Positions 6,812-14,607 of a stretch of 64,000 nucleotides of DNA are shown here, in pieces (position 1 is the first letter of the stretch; the number at the start of each line of letters is the position of its first letter). The notes under the pieces are model-generated. The model was not told the origin of the DNA, searched no databases, and worked only from the letters and a program-made list of their open reading frames with translations. The position numbers were made by a program, and so were the translations under genes. Origin of the DNA: Pseudorhodoplanes sinuspersici (GTDB taxonomy: Bacteria; Pseudomonadota; Alphaproteobacteria; Rhizobiales; Xanthobacteraceae); NCBI RefSeq assembly GCF_002119765.1, contig NZ_CP021112.1, positions 3,900,501-3,964,500 of the forward strand, given 5' to 3'.

Positions 6812-8072
6812 TGCTGAAGAACTCGCTGCACTCAATGCTGCGTGGGACATTCTTGCTCACCCGCACCAGCTTCCGCCCGCTCTCGGCAATAACGGCGAGC
6901 CCTGGACCACGTGGCTTTTGATCGGCGGGCGCGGCGCCGGCAAGACGCGCGCCGGCGCCGAATGGATCAAGGGCCTCGCCAATGCGCCCAGGCAGGAAGA
7001 CGAAACCGAGCGGCGCATTGCGCTGATCGGCGAGACCGAACACGAAACGCGCGAGGTGATGATCGAAGGCGTGTCCGGGCTTCTCGCCGTGCATCCGCAT
7101 GACGCGCGGCCGCTCTGGTCGCCGGCACGGCGAAGACTGGAATGGAATAACGGGGCGATCGCGCAGGCGTTTTCGGCGGAAGATCCGGAAAGCCTGCGCG
7201 GCCCGCAATTCTCCGCCGCATGGGCGGATGAGCTCGCCAAGTGGCGTCATGCCGAAGCCACCTTTGACATGCTGCAGTTCGGACTGCGCCTTGGCGCGCG
7301 GCCGCGGCAGGTGATCACCACCACGCCGCGGCCCATTGCATTGTTGAAACGCCTGATCACCGATCCGACCAGCGCGGTGACGCATGCGGCGACGCGAGCG
7401 AATGCGTATTACCTGTCGCCGGCTTTCATCGACACGGTGGTGAAGCGCTATGACGGCACGCGGCTTGGCCGCCAGGAACTGGATGGCGAGATCATCGACG
7501 AGCGGCCGGATGCGCTGTGGTCGCGCGGCGGCATCGAAAGCTGCCGCGTGGCAGAAGCGCCGGCCTTGCAGCGGATCATCGTTGCGGTCGATCCGCCTGT
7601 GTCGGCGAGCAAGGGCGCCGATGCCTGCGGGCTCGTCGCCGCCGGCCGGAATGAGAACGACATTATATATGTGATCGCCGACGAGACGGTGTCCGGTCTT
7701 TCGCCTGCCGGCTGGGCGGCGAAAGCGATCGCGCTGTGGCGGCGGCTGGAAGCCGATGCGCTTGTCGTTGAAGTGAACCAGGGCGGCGACATGGTGCGCA
7801 GTGTGATCCGCGAGGTTGACGGAAGCGTGCCGGTGATCGCGGTGCGCGCGCATCGCGGCAAGTGGTTGCGCGCCGAGCCGATCGCGGCGTTATACGAACA
7901 GGGGCGGGTGAAGCATGCGGGTGTGTTTCCGGCGCTGGAAGACGAGATGTGCGACTTCGGGCTGGATGGTCTGTCCTCCGGCCGCTCGCCCGACCGGCTG
8001 GATGCGATGGTGTGGGCGGTGGCGCATCTGACTTTCGGCGGAAGGGGCGGGCCGCGGGTGAGGGGGCTGTGA
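6732..8072 (+). CDS. terL: GTA large terminase (packaging ATPase-nuclease)
   Basis: This 446-residue motor protein pumps DNA into empty heads and cuts it to head-full length. The Walker A motif GGRGAGKT is at residues 65-72, and an acidic pair in FSAAWADELAKW (D166, E167) fits Walker B. The C-terminal RNase H-like nuclease domain starts with IIVAVDPP (D287). The TTTPRP motif near 197-201 is the usual coupling motif. The ATG at 6732 lies inside the upstream gene and is typical of translationally coupled terminase pairs. All key residues are present, so it appears functional. Length and motifs fit the GTA gp2 / TerL group. Confidence 0.93.
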   Translation: MNSDDPLHRNSKQLLRDEIPEAIASLDAEELAALNAAWDILAHPHQLPPALGNNGEPWTTWLLIGGRGAGKTRAGAEWIKGLANAPRQEDETERRIALIGETEHETREVMIEGVSGLLAVHPHDARPLWSPARRRLEWNNGAIAQAFSAEDPESLRGPQFSAAWADELAKWRHAEATFDMLQFGLRLGARPRQVITTTPRPIALLKRLITDPTSAVTHAATRANAYYLSPAFIDTVVKRYDGTRLGRQELDGEIIDERPDALWSRGGIESCRVAEAPALQRIIVAVDPPVSASKGADACGLVAAGRNENDIIYVIADETVSGLSPAGWAAKAIALWRRLEADALVVEVNQGGDMVRSVIREVDGSVPVIAVRAHRGKWLRAEPIAALYEQGRVKHAGVFPALEDEMCDFGLDGLSSGRSPDRLDAMVWAVAHLTFGGRGGPRVRGL

Positions 8073-8093
8073 TCGCTCGCGGCGATGCGGTCT

Positions 8094-8168
8094 GTAGGGC
8101 GGATTAGCAAAGCGTAATCCGCCTCCTTTGTTGATTGGTGGGTTACGCCTGCGGCTAACCCACCCTAC
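8094..8168. repeat. Dispersed hairpin repeat, GTAGGGCGGATTAGC type
   Basis: The ends GTAGGGCGG and CCACCCTAC are inverted. Two inner hairpins are visible, GCGGATTAGC...GCGTAATCCGC and GGGTTACGCC...GGCTAACCC. I recognise this as a common intergenic element in Bradyrhizobium-like genomes. It separates the terminase gene from the inserted cupin gene. Confidence 0.75.
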
Positions 8169-8265
8169 AATTGAGCAATACTCGCTTCACCGAGACCGCG
8201 CATGGCGATTGACGGCGCGGAAACGGCAGACAACAGTCCGGCTTTGCGTTTTGCAGGAGAGGATC

Positions 8266-8889
8266 ATGTCTGAACACTCAAGACGCGACGTGATGGTGGG
8301 CGCGGCGCTGGCGAGCGCCGCTTCGCTGACATCGTCGCAAGCGGGCGCGCAGGGGATGGGTTCTTCGATGCACAATGACATGACTTACGATGAGGTTCGC
8401 AAGCTTCTCAACCTCGAACCGAATGCGACCTGCGGCTATGTGCGCGTCACCTTCGTTTCGAAGCAACGGATTGCGCCGGGCGGATTGCCGGCGCCGTTCG
8501 AGAGCGGCCGGCCGGCCGGATCGGCGCTTTATTTCATGCTGACGCCGGAAGAGCCGGTGAAGCTGCATCGCATCCGCAACGATCAACTCTATCATTACTA
8601 TCTTGGCGATCCGCTTGAGATCCTGATGATGATGACCGATGGCACGACGCAGCATCATATCGTCGGGCCCGATATTCGCGCGGGGCACAAGGTGCAGCTG
8701 TTCATTCCGGGCAACACGTTTCATACGGCGCGGGTGACCGGTTCGCGGCGCTGGTTTCTCGGCGGCTCCACCGAATGGCCCGGCGTCGAGCCGGCCGATG
8801 TCGAACTCGGCAAGATGGATGAACTCGCGGCGAAATATCCAAGTGTTGCCGAACAGATCCGAACCTGGCCATTACCGGCGAAGGGATGA
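8266..8889 (+). CDS. Cupin (DUF985-like) with Tat-like signal
   Basis: The 207-residue product has an N-terminal SRRDVMVGAALASAASLTSSQ segment resembling a twin-arginine or plain export signal ending in AGA. A cupin fold of the DUF985 type follows: the pieces GSALYFMLTPEEPVKLHRI, DQLYHYYLGDPLEILM and GNTFHTARVTG carry His residues suited to metal or ligand binding. An AGGAGAGG ribosome-binding site lies just before the ATG at 8266. Nothing about it suggests a particle role. It is inserted between terminase and portal genes and looks like cargo. Confidence 0.8.
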   Translation: MSEHSRRDVMVGAALASAASLTSSQAGAQGMGSSMHNDMTYDEVRKLLNLEPNATCGYVRVTFVSKQRIAPGGLPAPFESGRPAGSALYFMLTPEEPVKLHRIRNDQLYHYYLGDPLEILMMMTDGTTQHHIVGPDIRAGHKVQLFIPGNTFHTARVTGSRRWFLGGSTEWPGVEPADVELGKMDELAAKYPSVAEQIRTWPLPAKG

Positions 8890-8955
8890 TTTGCGGAACA
8901 TTATGGTGTGTCCCGCGTTGTCTCTCCGACTGAGGAAACGAACAAGGAGGGCAAC

Positions 8956-9030
8956 ATGCCGATCATCCTGTGGCTGCTTGGCGTGCCGCTGAGCGTGATT
9001 ATCATTCTGGCATTGCTCGGCGTGTTCTGA
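8956..9030 (+). CDS. 24-residue membrane peptide
   Basis: The frame MPIILWLLGVPLSVIIILAL plus four residues is almost entirely hydrophobic and long enough for one membrane span. It has a perfect AAGGAGG ribosome-binding site (8943-8949) six bases before the ATG and is followed by a strong terminator. These two signals make translation likely despite the small size. I do not know its function. A membrane-active or small regulatory peptide is possible. Confidence 0.6.
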   Translation: MPIILWLLGVPLSVIIILALLGVF

Positions 9031-9061
9031 CGCGCATTATCATTGAAGCTTGAATTTGATG

Positions 9062-9086
9062 AAGGCCCGCTTCGCAGCGGGCCTTT
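9062..9086 (+). terminator. Rho-independent terminator
   Basis: AAGGCCCGC-TTCGCA-GCGGGCCTTTT forms a strong GC stem with a TTTTG tail. It closes the cupin/peptide transcript, which means the portal gene downstream needs readthrough or its own promoter. Confidence 0.85.
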
Positions 9087-9129
9087 TGCTTTGCGAATCT
9101 CTGGTGCCGATTTTCCTCGCGGAGAAGCC

Positions 9130-10314
9130 ATGCCGTTCAATCTGAAAAATCCATTCCGCTCTGCAAAGTCCGCACCGGAAACCAAAGCGTCGCGCGCCGC
9201 ACAGCTGATTGCGTTGCAGACGTCCGGCCGGGCGCGCTGGACGCCGCGCGATTATGCGGCGCTGACGCGTGAAGGCTATCTGAAGAATGCAGTGGTGCAT
9301 CGCGCGGTGCGGCTGGTGGCCGAGAATGCGGCATCGGTGTCGTGGCTGCTTTATGACGGCGCCGCCGAACACGACACGCATCCGCTGCTCGATCTGATCG
9401 CGCAGCCCAACCCGCGGCAGGACGGTGCGGCGTTTCTCGAAAGCGTATTCGCGCATCTGCAGCTTGCCGGCAACGCCTATATCGAAGCGGTGACGCTGGA
9501 CGGTGCGGTCCGCGAACTCCATGCATTGCGGCCGGACCGCATGCGTGTCGTGCCGGGCAGCGACGGCTGGCCGGACGCCTACGATTATCTGGTGGCCGGA
9601 CGCAGCATGCGCTTCGAGCAGGCGCAGGCGCTGCCGCCGATTTTGCACCTGACGCATTTTCATCCGCTCGACGATCATTACGGCTTGTCGCCGCTGGAGG
9701 CGGCTGCGGTGGCGGTCGATACGCATAATGCCGCAGCAAGCTGGAACAAGGCGCTGCTCGACAATGCCGCGCGGCCGTCGGGTGCGCTGGTTTATTCCGG
9801 ACCGGATGGTTCGATCCTGTCGGAGAACCAGTTCGATCGCTTGAAGCGCGAATTGGAAGACAATTATCAGGGCGCGGTGAATGCCGGCCGGCCGCTGCTC
9901 TTGGAAGGCGGGCTCGACTGGAAGGCAATGTCGCTGTCGCCGAAGGACATGGATTTCCTCGACGCCAAGCACAATGCCGCGCGCGAGATCGCGCTCGCTT
10001 TCGGCGTGCCGCCGATGCTGCTCGGCATTCCCGGCGACGCGACCTATGCCAATTATCAGGAAGCCAACCGCGCATTGTGGCGCGACACGATCCTGCCGCT
10101 GGCGTCGCGCGTCGGCGTGGCCTTGTCGCAATGGCTGGCGCCGGCTTATGGCGGGCAGGTGCGGCTTGCGATTGATAGCGATCGCATCGAGGCGCTGAAC
10201 AACGACCGCGCCGCGCTGTGGGAGCGCATCACCGCCGCGCCGTTCCTGACGCTGAACGAGAAGCGGATCGCCGTGGGATATGCGCCGGTGGAGGGTGGGG
10301 ACCAGTTCGGCTGA
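9130..10314 (+). CDS. Phage/GTA portal protein, HK97 type
   Basis: This 394-residue protein forms the dodecameric ring through which DNA enters the head. Family hallmarks are the N-terminal stretch AVVHRAVRLVAENAASVSW, the HPLLDLIAQPNP segment (residues about 88-99), the LTHFHPLDDHYGLSPLEAA block, and the clip/crown region with AFGVPPMLLGIPGDATYANYQEANRALWRDTI. All are intact. The ATG at 9130 gives the usual short basic N-terminus; an upstream in-frame extension runs back through the terminator hairpin and is unlikely. It is followed by the first toxin-immunity cassette rather than by the protease gene. Confidence 0.93.
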   Translation: MPFNLKNPFRSAKSAPETKASRAAQLIALQTSGRARWTPRDYAALTREGYLKNAVVHRAVRLVAENAASVSWLLYDGAAEHDTHPLLDLIAQPNPRQDGAAFLESVFAHLQLAGNAYIEAVTLDGAVRELHALRPDRMRVVPGSDGWPDAYDYLVAGRSMRFEQAQALPPILHLTHFHPLDDHYGLSPLEAAAVAVDTHNAAASWNKALLDNAARPSGALVYSGPDGSILSENQFDRLKRELEDNYQGAVNAGRPLLLEGGLDWKAMSLSPKDMDFLDAKHNAAREIALAFGVPPMLLGIPGDATYANYQEANRALWRDTILPLASRVGVALSQWLAPAYGGQVRLAIDSDRIEALNNDRAALWERITAAPFLTLNEKRIAVGYAPVEGGDQFG

Positions 10315-10372
10315 GCTGCTTCGAAGCGGGTGTTGTCCGGCCTCCTTTCAACTGATTTTCCAGGTCAATCAC

Positions 10373-10978
10373 ATGCTTAAAACAAACGATGCCTGGCTGG
10401 CGCGTGAAACGTGCCGCTGGATGCGGCCTGATGCGCACCGCTGGATGCGGCCTGATTTCAAACGCTTCCTCGCGCCAGGTGAACGCAAGGCAGGCTTTGA
10501 TCCCGAACAGCCGCGCGACGAATGGGGGCGATGGACGGAGACCGGAGCGGAGGAAGATGAGGTCGCGGACTCCTTCGAGGAGTCACTCAGTTTTGATCTG
10601 CTGGATGAATTTAGTGATGCGCGGCGAAGCCGGGCAGATGGTCACCACTATGTGCCGCGCCAAATCTTCAAAGACGAGGGGCTTTCCGAAGAAGCCCGAA
10701 AGGTCTTCAGAGACGCGAAGACAGGACGATTGTATAATCCGCGGTTGAACCTGTTCGACGAAGAACATCGAGCATATAATGATGTTGTGGCTTCTCGGTT
10801 TGAGGAATTCCTGGCTCGCCACAGCGTCAAAAAATCGAAGATGACGACGGCTCAGGCGCAATCGTTTCTTGACGAGGTTCTTAGCTCGCGCGACCCGCGA
10901 ATTCGCGACTTCAATCGGAGAATGAGGTTCAGGGAATTATTTTACAGGGTCCGGTACGGGATACGCGGCAATGAATAG
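10373..10978 (+). CDS. Putative GHH-type nuclease toxin 1 in GTA cluster
   Basis: The 201-residue protein starts with a basic, Trp-rich segment containing AWLARE and a duplicated RWMRPDAH unit (residues about 15-28), followed by the conserved motif FDPEQPRDEWGRWT (about 43-56). An acidic linker leads to a C-terminal domain opening with DGHHYVPRQIF (about 90) and containing EEHRAYN later. GHH followed by HxxYN is the pattern of GHH-signature HNH/EndoVII-fold nuclease toxins, as I recall them. The N-terminal part recurs in the proteins at 12657 and 16116. The next gene overlaps by 8 bp and resembles an immunity gene. Nuclease activity is inferred. Confidence 0.65.
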   Translation: MLKTNDAWLARETCRWMRPDAHRWMRPDFKRFLAPGERKAGFDPEQPRDEWGRWTETGAEEDEVADSFEESLSFDLLDEFSDARRSRADGHHYVPRQIFKDEGLSEEARKVFRDAKTGRLYNPRLNLFDEEHRAYNDVVASRFEEFLARHSVKKSKMTTAQAQSFLDEVLSSRDPRIRDFNRRMRFRELFYRVRYGIRGNE

Positions 10979-11420
10979 GAAGTCAATTCCAGCGCCTGCC
11001 AATGATAACGAAGATGACGATGACGGCTACGTGCTGGATGAGCAGGAGGCTACGTGGGGGGTATTCTTCCGCAAGCTTCACGAGCTGTTGGGTCAGTTCG
11101 GGACACACGACTGGCGGGGCCGTGCAGACTTTCTGATCGTCGATGACAATTATGGATACTGGCGCTCGCATGTCGAGGTGCATCAGCTTCGAATGCTTCA
11201 GCCTCACATCGTTGCTGAAGTGCAGAAGCTGGTTGTTGGCCATCCTGAATGGACGATTGTTATGGCGGTCAGCGTACCAGGGACCGAGGGCCGCTGGCCG
11301 CCAATGGGACTTACGATACGAGCCCATGAAACCATCGATGGTCTCAAGCGTGATTACCTGCCTGAACCATATCGAAGCTATCGGTATGAGAACAGTAGGC
11401 CGGGAACCGGGTATGACTGA
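10971..11420 (+). CDS. Putative immunity protein 1
   Basis: This 149-residue soluble, acidic protein overlaps the end of the toxin-like gene by 8 bp. It is clearly homologous to the product of 16850-17248: shared features are a QFG..D..G segment, VDDN.G, a PHI/V block, PEW.I in the middle, and R.YLP...R..RYE.SR at the end. Each homologue follows a GHH-type putative toxin gene, which strongly supports an immunity or antidote role. The N-terminus has an acidic insertion (NEDDDDGYV) absent from the other copy. I do not recognise a named family. Confidence 0.6.
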   Translation: MNRKSIPAPANDNEDDDDGYVLDEQEATWGVFFRKLHELLGQFGTHDWRGRADFLIVDDNYGYWRSHVEVHQLRMLQPHIVAEVQKLVVGHPEWTIVMAVSVPGTEGRWPPMGLTIRAHETIDGLKRDYLPEPYRSYRYENSRPGTGYD

Positions 11421-11459
11421 GGCCGTGTCTGGTTGCTGTTGAGCAGCGACGGCTTTTTT
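11421..11459 (+). terminator. Terminator after cassette 1
   Basis: GCCGT pairs with ACGGC around an inner imperfect stem (GTTGCTG with CAGCGAC), followed directly by TTTTTT. It closes the toxin 1 / immunity 1 cassette. Confidence 0.65.
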
Positions 11460-11474
11460 CTATGAGATCCCACC

Positions 11475-11660
11475 ATGTCCGACCTGACCACCGTGTTCGC
11501 CGAACGCGGCGATCTTGCTCATCTGGCCCTGTTCCTGTGGGCGATGTCGGCGAGTGCCTTATTGATTTTCACATTGCGTGAGCTCGCGGCGGCGATGCGC
11601 CGCTTCGACGATTTCGTGCGCGAGCTCTCCCGTTTCAACAAGAAATTTGGAGGCCGTTGA
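11475..11660 (+). CDS. Small single-span membrane protein
   Basis: This 61-residue protein has one hydrophobic helix (LALFLWAMSASALLIFTL, residues about 15-33) and a charged amphipathic C-terminus with RRFDDFVRELSRFNKKF. It lies between the portal and protease genes, where small unassigned genes are usual in GTA clusters of this order. Its stop codon overlaps the start of the next gene (TGATG). No function is known to me. Confidence 0.6.
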   Translation: MSDLTTVFAERGDLAHLALFLWAMSASALLIFTLRELAAAMRRFDDFVRELSRFNKKFGGR

Positions 11661-11848
11661 TGGATGAATTGCATTCCGTGCTGCGCTCGTTGCGTCCCGC
11701 ACCGAAAACTGGACGCAATTCTGGGCGCGATCACCTGACTGTGTTCCGTGAATTTCTCAATCACCTCGACCGCATCGGCAAGGAAAACGCGACGCGCGAT
11801 GTGAAAGCATTGCGCAAGCGGAATGGTCGCAAGCGTCCGAAGGGCTAA
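11660..11848 (+). CDS. Small basic hypothetical protein
   Basis: This 62-residue basic protein begins at the ATG that overlaps the previous stop codon by one base. It contains a helical middle (TVFREFLNHLDRIGKENATRD) and a Lys/Arg-rich end. I recognise no family. Translational coupling to the membrane protein before it suggests joint function, perhaps in head assembly given the position. Base composition would also permit a chance frame. Confidence 0.45.
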   Translation: MDELHSVLRSLRPAPKTGRNSGRDHLTVFREFLNHLDRIGKENATRDVKALRKRNGRKRPKG

Positions 11849-11863
11849 CGCTTTTATCCTCCC

Positions 11864-11930
11864 ATCGAACTCGGGTGTTCCCGAGTTCGATCTCTGTTCA
11901 GGAGCCAAAGTCGGAAGCATCCGACTTTGG
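11864..11930. repeat. Two adjacent short hairpins
   Basis: ATCGAACTCGGG-TGTT-CCCGAGTTCGAT (11864-11891) and CCAAAGTCGG-AAGCAT-CCGACTTTGG (11905-11930) are near-perfect palindromes 13 bp apart. Neither has a T-tract, so they are not classic terminators. They sit immediately before a longer dispersed repeat. Confidence 0.7.
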
Positions 11931-11967
11931 CGAGGTCGGTGAGCATCGAACGTATGTGAGATGCGAG

Positions 11968-12074
11968 ACGGGGTGGGGTGATAGCCCGCTCCGATTTCTA
12001 CCTTGATCATTCACCCCACCCCGCATGCTGTCGCTTCGCTCCAGCCTGCGACCCTCCCCCTCCAGGGGAGGGTG
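11968..12074. repeat. Dispersed repeat, GGGGTGGGGTGA / CCCTCCCCCTCC type, copy 1
   Basis: GGGGTGGGGTGA and its inverse TCACCCCACCCC flank a short core, followed by GACCCTCCCCCTCCAGGGGAGGGT. The same units recur at 20301-20455 and 23495-23642 within the GTA cluster. This copy lacks the left CCCTCCCC arm and is therefore partial. It ends just before the protease ribosome-binding site, which the repeat itself partly supplies (GGGTGGAGG). Confidence 0.8.
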
Positions 12075-12085
12075 GAGGACACGTC

Positions 12086-12652
12086 ATGCTCGCACCCAAT
12101 ACCAACAATCCCGACATCGCCTTTCACCCGCGCGCGACCATCTTCCCCGACGGCAGCGTCGAAGGCTACGCCAGTTTGTTCGGCGAGATCGATCAGTCGC
12201 GCGACATGGTGATGCCCGGCGCCTTCACGCAATCGCTGAAGCTGCGCGGTGCGCGCCGTGTGCCGATGCTGTTTCAGCACGATCCGGCCGAGCCGATCGG
12301 CATCTGGCTCGATCTGCAGGAGGATTGGCGCGGCCTGCGCGTGCGCGGCAAGCTGATCCCCGACGTGGTGCGGGCGCGAGAACTGCTGGCGCTGCTCCGC
12401 GAAGGCACATCCGACGGCTTGTCGATCGGCTTCAAGACGGTGCAGGCGCGCGTCGATCCGAAGACGCGCGTGCGCAAGCTGCATCAGATCGATCTCTGGG
12501 AAATTTCCATCGTCACGTTTCCGCTCCTCCCCGGGGCGCGCGTCCGTGCGGTGAAGCAGGCGAGACGGACCTCTCTCGCTGCTCCTGCGCGGGCGCGCGA
12601 GACCGCGTTGACGCGGGAGGTGCGGGATCTGTTTCGCGGCGGATGGCGGTGA
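12086..12652 (+). CDS. HK97-family prohead protease
   Basis: This 188-residue serine protease cleaves the capsid scaffold domain during head maturation. The family signature EGYASLFGEIDQSRDMVMPGAF is at residues about 23-44, a catalytic His lies in MLFQHDP, and the catalytic Ser lies in GTSDGLSIGF, followed by DLWEISIVTFPLLPGA. All are intact. The ATG at 12086 gives an Asn/Pro-rich lead-in typical of the family. Downstream lies a toxin-like gene instead of the capsid gene, and a fragment matching the 3' end of this protease gene is found again near 14004. Confidence 0.92.
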   Translation: MLAPNTNNPDIAFHPRATIFPDGSVEGYASLFGEIDQSRDMVMPGAFTQSLKLRGARRVPMLFQHDPAEPIGIWLDLQEDWRGLRVRGKLIPDVVRARELLALLREGTSDGLSIGFKTVQARVDPKTRVRKLHQIDLWEISIVTFPLLPGARVRAVKQARRTSLAAPARARETALTREVRDLFRGGWR

Positions 12653-12656
12653 CGCG

Positions 12657-13517
12657 ATGCAATCACTGGCAGCAATCAGGTCGGAGCTGGTCCGGCTGAA
12701 ATGGCATGTCGCGGCGTCACGCTTTCAGGTGGCGCTGCGACGGCATGCCTTGGCGCTGAAAGCCGGCTTCAATCCCGATCAGCCGCGCGTGCCGGCGGAC
12801 AATGCGAATGGCGGGCAATGGACGAGCGGCGGTGCGGGCGGCGGCGGTGTGTCTGTCCGTTTTCCATTGGCGGTTGGCGATGACGCGGGTCTCGGTATCT
12901 TCGGCGAGGAAGGTGCCTTCGAAGATTTCTATGGATATGAGGACTTCATCGACTTTGGTGAGCTCGGCGTTTTTGACGATGATGGTCTTACCGATTTTTC
13001 GGATGCCCGTCGCCGGCCGCCGCTTCCGCCGATTGAGAATCCACTCGCCATCCCCAGCATCCCGCCGGAAGCGAGACAGCACATCAATCAGATCGCCCGC
13101 GAAGTCGCACGCAGTCCCTATCTGACGATCTATTACTTCACCACGATCACGGAGATTGCCGAGCATTGGCTCAACGAGCTTCATTGGGAAATCAAGGCCA
13201 ATCAAGATCCGCCGAAGACGCTAGGTGAATTATACGAAGCGATGTCGCAGCCGGACAAAAGAGGTTATGATCGCCACCATATTGTCGAACAGACGGCTGC
13301 GCGTAACCAGGGCTTTCCGGACAGCCGGATCAATGGCCAGGACAATCTGGTGCTTATTCCGAGATATCGACACGAACAGATCAATTCGTGGTATCAAAGG
13401 CCGAATAAGGAATTTGATGGGCTAACGCCCCGCCAGTATCTGCAAGGAAAAAGCTGGGATGATCACAGGCGCGTCGGCCTCGATGCAATGCGGTTGTTTG
13501 GGATTCTCAAACCATGA
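12657..13517 (+). CDS. Putative HNH-type nuclease toxin 2 in GTA cluster
   Basis: This 286-residue protein starts with a basic helical segment and the conserved motif AGFNPDQPRVPADNANGGQW (residues about 38-57) shared with the proteins at 10373 and 16116. A Gly-rich and then acidic linker precedes a helical region and a C-terminal nuclease-like domain: YDRHHIVEQTAARNQG, then INGQDNLVLIPRYRHEQINSWY, then TPRQYL. HH followed by N and H fits an HNH-type fold. It starts four bases after the protease stop and overlaps the next gene by ATGA. The toxin role is inferred from architecture and neighbourhood. Confidence 0.65.
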   Translation: MQSLAAIRSELVRLKWHVAASRFQVALRRHALALKAGFNPDQPRVPADNANGGQWTSGGAGGGGVSVRFPLAVGDDAGLGIFGEEGAFEDFYGYEDFIDFGELGVFDDDGLTDFSDARRRPPLPPIENPLAIPSIPPEARQHINQIAREVARSPYLTIYYFTTITEIAEHWLNELHWEIKANQDPPKTLGELYEAMSQPDKRGYDRHHIVEQTAARNQGFPDSRINGQDNLVLIPRYRHEQINSWYQRPNKEFDGLTPRQYLQGKSWDDHRRVGLDAMRLFGILKP

Positions 13518-13885
13518 AGCGCGTCAAACTCCGGAATCTTTCCGTAGAGCAACTCGTACAGCTTTTTGCCGACCTTTCTGTTCAGCAGGACATGGCAATG
13601 ATGGCCATGCTCCAGGGAGACATCAACAAGCTGTATTGGAAAATCGAGGCTGTTGAGGATGAACTCAAGGCGCGACCTGGCGATCAGCGTTCGGCGCTTC
13701 TTCCTCTATATAATCACAAGAATATGCAAGTTCGTCTCAAAGCTGCGCATGCTACTCTTGCGCTTCAGCCCCAAACAGCACGAGCTCAACTCGAAGCCAT
13801 AGCGGCCTCCGGTTGGCAGCCGCAAGCTGGAGACGCTGGCATGTCGTTGTTGAGCCTCGACCGGGGAATCTACAAGCCGAAATAG
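13514..13885 (+). CDS. DUF2019-like putative immunity protein 2
   Basis: The 123-residue protein begins with LRNLSVEQLVQLFADLSVQQD and continues with the segment INKLYWKIEAVEDELKARPGDQRSALLPLY and helical, HEAT-like pairs (MQVRLKAAHATLALQP, ARAQLEAIA). This fits DUF2019, a small helical-repeat family I recall as occurring beside toxin-like genes. It overlaps the toxin-like gene by 4 bp, so the two are translationally coupled. It is unrelated to the immunity-like proteins of cassettes 1 and 3, matching the unrelated toxin domain. Confidence 0.65.
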   Translation: MKRVKLRNLSVEQLVQLFADLSVQQDMAMMAMLQGDINKLYWKIEAVEDELKARPGDQRSALLPLYNHKNMQVRLKAAHATLALQPQTARAQLEAIAASGWQPQAGDAGMSLLSLDRGIYKPK

Positions 13886-14003
13886 AGATGCTGGCAATCT
13901 CAGGCCGGTGACACCGGTATGTCGCCGCCGCGGAATCTGGAGCGTGCAGCCCCATAAGCGCAGTAGGCAAAAGGCTTTTAATCGCGAGCGCATCAACCAT
14001 GAC

Positions 14004-14032
14004 GCGCGTCCGTGCGGTAAGCAGGCGGGACA
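14004..14032 (+). pseudogene. Scar matching the 3' part of the prohead protease gene
   Basis: GCGCGTCCGTGCGGTAAGCA and the next 9 bases match protease positions 12536-12565 with one deleted base and one substitution. The rest of the gap 13886-14173 is GC-rich and shows no credible gene. The most economical explanation is that an end of the protease gene was duplicated or replaced when the toxin 2 cassette inserted, leaving a scar on the far side. The identity is too long for chance but the mechanism is inference. Confidence 0.5.
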
Positions 14033-14173
14033 GGCCGCGCTGCCGCGCGGACGCGCAAGCCAGTGGCGACGGATGCCGCGGAGCCGTGGCGTGTACTCTA
14101 TCAGCGTGCAGTATAAGCCTCTTGCCGGATGATCCGATCCTGCAAAAGCGCAGACTGGATCAACGGCCCTTCA

Positions 14174-14455
14174 TCAGCAATCGGCGCATGTGTCCAGCGC
14201 CTCGCGCGATCCGGAATAGACAGAGGCCGGCGCATTGTACCAATAGTTGGAGTGTCGCGACGGCGCATAGGCGTAGGCTCCGTAATAGCTCGGATACCGT
14301 CGATAGCCACCATAGTATTGCACCGGCTGTACCCGCGAGGCTGTGGCTTCCGCCATCGCTCCGGCGCCAAATCGGGCTTGAGCGCTGTTGGGTGCGGAAA
14401 TGGCGACAGCACCAAGGCTCGTCACAGCTGCGATAATCAGGAAAATTTTACGCAT
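14174..14455 (-). CDS. Secreted Tyr-rich small protein
   Basis: This 93-residue protein has a clean signal peptide (MRKIFLIIAAVTSLGAVAIS then ending near AQA) and a mature part rich in Tyr, Gly and Arg (YYGGYRRYPSYYGAYAYAP). AAGGA precedes the ATG at 14455 at good spacing. Similar short Tyr/Gly-rich exported proteins are common and unassigned in Rhizobiales. It is on the opposite strand to the GTA genes, so it is an independently transcribed insertion between protease and capsid genes. Confidence 0.7.
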   Translation of the reverse strand: MRKIFLIIAAVTSLGAVAISAPNSAQARFGAGAMAEATASRVQPVQYYGGYRRYPSYYGAYAYAPSRHSNYWYNAPASVYSGSREALDTCADC

Positions 14456-14607
14456 GACACATCCTTCATTGGTTTGACGCTCCACAGCCCCGACGACGAA
14501 GATGCGTTGACGACATAAAACGTTCCCAGATGCCCATGCGGTTGCATCACAATAAGGTGCTCGTCACCGCTTCAAGGTTCGGCGAATTTTAATCCAATCA
14601 ACCGTGT

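Noticed and set aside
6771-7853. Long minus-strand frame opposite the large terminase
   Set aside because: It is a shadow of a clearly coding terminase with all catalytic motifs; the minus-strand product has no recognisable domain.
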